Assembly: GCA_900313475.1 (NCBI GenBank)
Contig: OMRJ01000019.1
Location: forward strand, 1-8,058
Length of the DNA stretch: 8,058 nt
Source: an uncultured Eubacteriales bacterium
Lineage (GTDB): Bacteria > Bacillota > Clostridia > Oscillospirales > Acutalibacteraceae
Reading direction: 5' to 3'
Shown here one piece after another: positions 6,252 to 8,058 of the stretch. Positions within the stretch are counted from its first letter, which is position 1; each line of letters starts with the position of its first letter. A program made the position numbers and the translations under genes. Below the pieces are notes generated by a model. That model was not told the DNA's origin and searched no databases. It saw nothing but the letters and a program-made list of their open reading frames with translations.

Positions 6252-6947
6252 ATGAAAAAGTATAAAGTGCTTGCAATTTTGCTGTGCGTCACTCTTGCCG
6301 CCGTGTCCTTCGGATGCGGCAGACAACGGCATGAAAGCGAAAGCTCAACCGACGGCGCTGTTCCGACGGGTATTACCGAGCGGCAGACCGGCGAATACAA
6401 CATAAAAAACAGCCTTGAAGAAATGACACGGCTCGAGGCGTCAAAAGAAAACCGCATAGCCGCGTCCGGTCAGGAGGAGCTTGCCTCCGCTCTTGCCGAC
6501 AAAACCTCGTCGGGTGTTCTTCTGCGCACCTCGGAGCGCACAACCGTTACGGTAAAGGGCAGTCATGCGGGCAAAACGGTCACGGTGAACGCTCCGTCCG
6601 GCTGTGTTATTTCGGAATCGGAAAATGTGTCGTTTGTCCTCGAACAGACGGGAACCGGCGGACTTATCACCGACGCGAAAGCATCGTCGGTGTATGTTAA
6701 GGGCGAAAACATTCCCCTCACGCTGAAAGCCGGCGCGGATGCGGTATACATTAACGGGAAAAACTGCACCGCAACCTTCAAGGACGGCGAATATCCGTCC
6801 GTTACCGTGCTGAACGCGACCGCCGTTCTGACAAATCTGACACAAAACGACATAAAAGTAACGCTCGCAAACGGTTCGACCGTAACACTGCCGCCGCAGC
6901 GGACTTATTCGCTTGCAGACGACAGCTTCTCGAAGGCAAAACCTTAA
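6252..6947 (+). CDS. Small lipoprotein with beta-rich repeats, unknown function
   Basis: Protein of 231 residues, not recognised as a known family. The N-terminus has a short basic region, a hydrophobic core and FGC at 20-22, so Cys22 is the likely lipidation site; Ser at -3 is less usual than Leu, so the lipobox is imperfect. After a polar, probably disordered region (about 25-60), residues about 95-215 are rich in Val, Thr, Gly and Asn in alternating patterns that resemble a beta-solenoid or stacked beta strands. Two 15-residue units, 147-161 and 165-179, are clearly alike (VY-V/I-K/N-G...T-L/F-K-A/D-G), and VTVKG at 99-103 may be a more distant copy. AGGAGG lies eight bases before the ATG. 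The gene ends 31 bases before hprK, so the two are probably co-transcribed. No enzyme motif is seen; it may be a surface or binding protein. Confidence 0.78.
   Translation: MKKYKVLAILLCVTLAAVSFGCGRQRHESESSTDGAVPTGITERQTGEYNIKNSLEEMTRLEASKENRIAASGQEELASALADKTSSGVLLRTSERTTVTVKGSHAGKTVTVNAPSGCVISESENVSFVLEQTGTGGLITDAKASSVYVKGENIPLTLKAGADAVYINGKNCTATFKDGEYPSVTVLNATAVLTNLTQNDIKVTLANGSTVTLPPQRTYSLADDSFSKAKP
6690..6788 (+). repeat. Protein-level tandem repeat within the second lipoprotein
   Basis: The segments coding for residues 147-161 (6690-6734) and 165-179 (6744-6788) are 18 codons apart. Ten or so of the 15 positions are identical or similar: Val-Tyr, Gly at 5, Asn at 7, Thr at 11, Lys at 13 and Gly at 15. 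The DNA is diverged, so this is an old duplication or a structural repeat. Confidence 0.45.
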
Positions 6948-6978
6948 ACGGGCGTTTATAAAAGTAACGGAGACGGAA

Positions 6979-7944
6979 ATGACATCAGGCTATTCGGTTT
7001 CATTAAAAAAGTTAATAAAAGACAACGGTTTTGAAATTCTGTCGACACCGAAAGACCCGTCGCAGATATACATTACGAGCAGAGACGTAAACCGTCCCGG
7101 GCTGATTCTTGCGGGATACGATGACTTTTTCGACCCGAAGCGCATACAGTTTCTGGGATTGAGCGAGTTCGGATATCTCAATTCCCTCACCTCCGAAAAA
7201 CGTGAGCAGTGTCTGGAACACTTCATGGCAAAATCTCCCTGCTGTGTGATAGTCACGCGCGGTCTTGAACCGATGGAGGAGCTTATTCCGACGGCGATAA
7301 AATACAAGATACCCGTGCTGCGCGCAAACGACTCAACATCGGGCTGCATGTCGACGCTCATTGCTTATCTGGGCGTTGAGCTTGCGGAGAGGATAACGCG
7401 CCACGGCGTGCTCGTCGAGGTCTACGGTGAAGGAATCCTGATAGTCGGCGATTCGGGAGTGGGTAAAAGCGAAACGGCGGTGGAGCTTATAAACAGAGGT
7501 CACCGTCTTATTGCGGACGATGCGGTCGAAATACGCCGTGTTTCGTCAAAAAGTCTTGTCGGCACCGCACCGGACAACATCAGACACTTTATAGAGCTTC
7601 GCGGCGTGGGAATAATCAACGCGGGCAAGATATTCGGCGTGGGAGCAATTAAAATCACCGAAAAAATAGACATGGTGGTAAAGCTCGAGCTGTGGAACGA
7701 CAAAAAGGTCTACGACAGGCTCGGCCTTGAGGACGAATACACCGAGATACTCGGCATCCGCGTCCCCGTCACGACAGTACCCGTAAAGCCCGGCCGCAAC
7801 CTTGCCATAATAATAGAAACCGCGGCAATGAACAACCGTCAAAAGCGAATGGGCTACAACGCCGCAAAGGAACTGATGCAAAGTCTCGGCATGAGCGACG
7901 AGGACGACACCGACGACGGCGCGCCGCTTGAAGTGTGGCACTGA
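6979..7944 (+). CDS. hprK: HPr kinase/phosphorylase
   Basis: Bifunctional enzyme of 321 residues that phosphorylates Ser46 of the phosphocarrier HPr (and Crh-like proteins where present) with ATP, and removes that phosphate, so setting CcpA-mediated carbon catabolite control in the cytoplasm. The N-terminal domain spans about 1-130. The catalytic domain shows RHGVLVEVYG with His142, the Walker A motif GDSGVGKS at 157-164 (Lys163), ADD at 179-181, the family signature ELRGVGIIN from Glu206, and the C-terminal segment from PVKPGRN through MGYNAA. Length is normal for the family and all these motifs are intact. The start at 6979 has GGAG six bases upstream and gives a family-like N-terminus; a TTG at 6913 in the same frame would overlap the preceding gene and is unlikely. 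It is followed 62 bases later by a ROK glucokinase gene, which fits joint control of sugar use. Confidence 0.96.
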   Translation: MTSGYSVSLKKLIKDNGFEILSTPKDPSQIYITSRDVNRPGLILAGYDDFFDPKRIQFLGLSEFGYLNSLTSEKREQCLEHFMAKSPCCVIVTRGLEPMEELIPTAIKYKIPVLRANDSTSGCMSTLIAYLGVELAERITRHGVLVEVYGEGILIVGDSGVGKSETAVELINRGHRLIADDAVEIRRVSSKSLVGTAPDNIRHFIELRGVGIINAGKIFGVGAIKITEKIDMVVKLELWNDKKVYDRLGLEDEYTEILGIRVPVTTVPVKPGRNLAIIIETAAMNNRQKRMGYNAAKELMQSLGMSDEDDTDDGAPLEVWH

Positions 7945-8006
7945 ACGCGCACGAAAAGAACGTAAAATTCAATATCGCATAACATAAATTTCGGAGGAAA
8001 AACAGA

Positions 8007-8058
8007 ATGTACAGAGTAGGCGTAGATCTCGGCGGCACGAACATCGTCGTCGGAATCA
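8007..8058 (+). CDS. ROK-family glucokinase (3' partial, first 17 codons)
   Basis: Only the N-terminus is present. It reads MYRVGVDLGGTNIVVGI, which contains the phosphate-binding DxGGTxxxxG motif (Asp7, Gly9, Gly10, Thr11, Gly16) that starts ROK-family sugar kinases, and it closely fits the Firmicutes glucokinases that phosphorylate glucose with ATP. GGAGG at 7993-7997 lies nine bases before the ATG. Its position right after hprK supports a role in glucose use. The rest of the gene, including the ROK cysteine-rich zinc motif, lies outside the window, so another ROK member (a fructokinase or N-acetylmannosamine kinase) cannot be excluded. Confidence 0.85.
   Translation, partial: MYRVGVDLGGTNIVVGI

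Noticed and set aside
6945..6958. Palindrome TAAACG-GG-CGTTTA at the end of the second lipoprotein gene
   Set aside because: It is short, includes the stop codon, and lacks a following T-run; too little to call an operator or terminator.
6913..6978. TTG start of hprK at 6913
   Set aside because: It would overlap the preceding lipoprotein gene by 35 bases and add residues unlike HPr kinase; the ATG at 6979 has its own GGAG site.

Overview
The window looks like chromosomal DNA from a low- to mid-GC Gram-positive bacterium, most likely a gut-associated member of the Clostridia (Oscillospiraceae-like). The reasons are an HPr kinase/phosphorylase (a hallmark of Firmicutes carbon catabolite control) followed directly by the start of a ROK-family glucokinase, strong AGGAGG-type ribosome binding sites, sigma-A style promoters with 17-bp spacers, and two small lipoproteins. 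The assignment rests on gene content and signals read by eye; no database search was possible.

Layout from left to right. (1) Positions 1-957 hold the 3' part of a membrane-anchored M28-type zinc peptidase, followed by a strong intrinsic terminator near 1037-1079. (2) On the minus strand, 2997-1154 is a two-gene operon: a condensation/alcohol-acetyltransferase-like protein with an HxxxDG motif, then a zinc-ribbon membrane protein resembling DUF6320. The second gene's Shine-Dalgarno sequence overlaps the stop codon of the first. (3) Divergent from that operon, with a clear promoter (TTGATT-N17-TATAAT), is a secreted neutral-ceramidase-like hydrolase at 3238-4950, closed by a terminator at about 5014-5056. 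(4) A second clear promoter (TTGCAA-N17-TATACT with an extended -10) at 5093-5121 starts a plus-strand run: two lipoproteins of unknown function, hprK, and the first 17 codons of a ROK glucokinase that leaves the window.

How the genes may work together. hprK and the glucokinase belong to sugar sensing and glucose phosphorylation in the cytoplasm. The two upstream lipoproteins may share their transcript, with a long hairpin between them. The ceramidase-like enzyme and the divergent acyltransferase-like operon could both handle acylated lipids, but that is inference from family and position only. I see no mobile element, CRISPR array, tRNA or rRNA, and no intergenic gap reaches 300 bases. Nothing here is convincingly a new defence or mobile system. 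The points most worth a second look are the divergent active site of the ceramidase-like protein, the membrane hairpin inserted inside the M28 catalytic domain, and the uncharacterised acyltransferase/zinc-ribbon pair.
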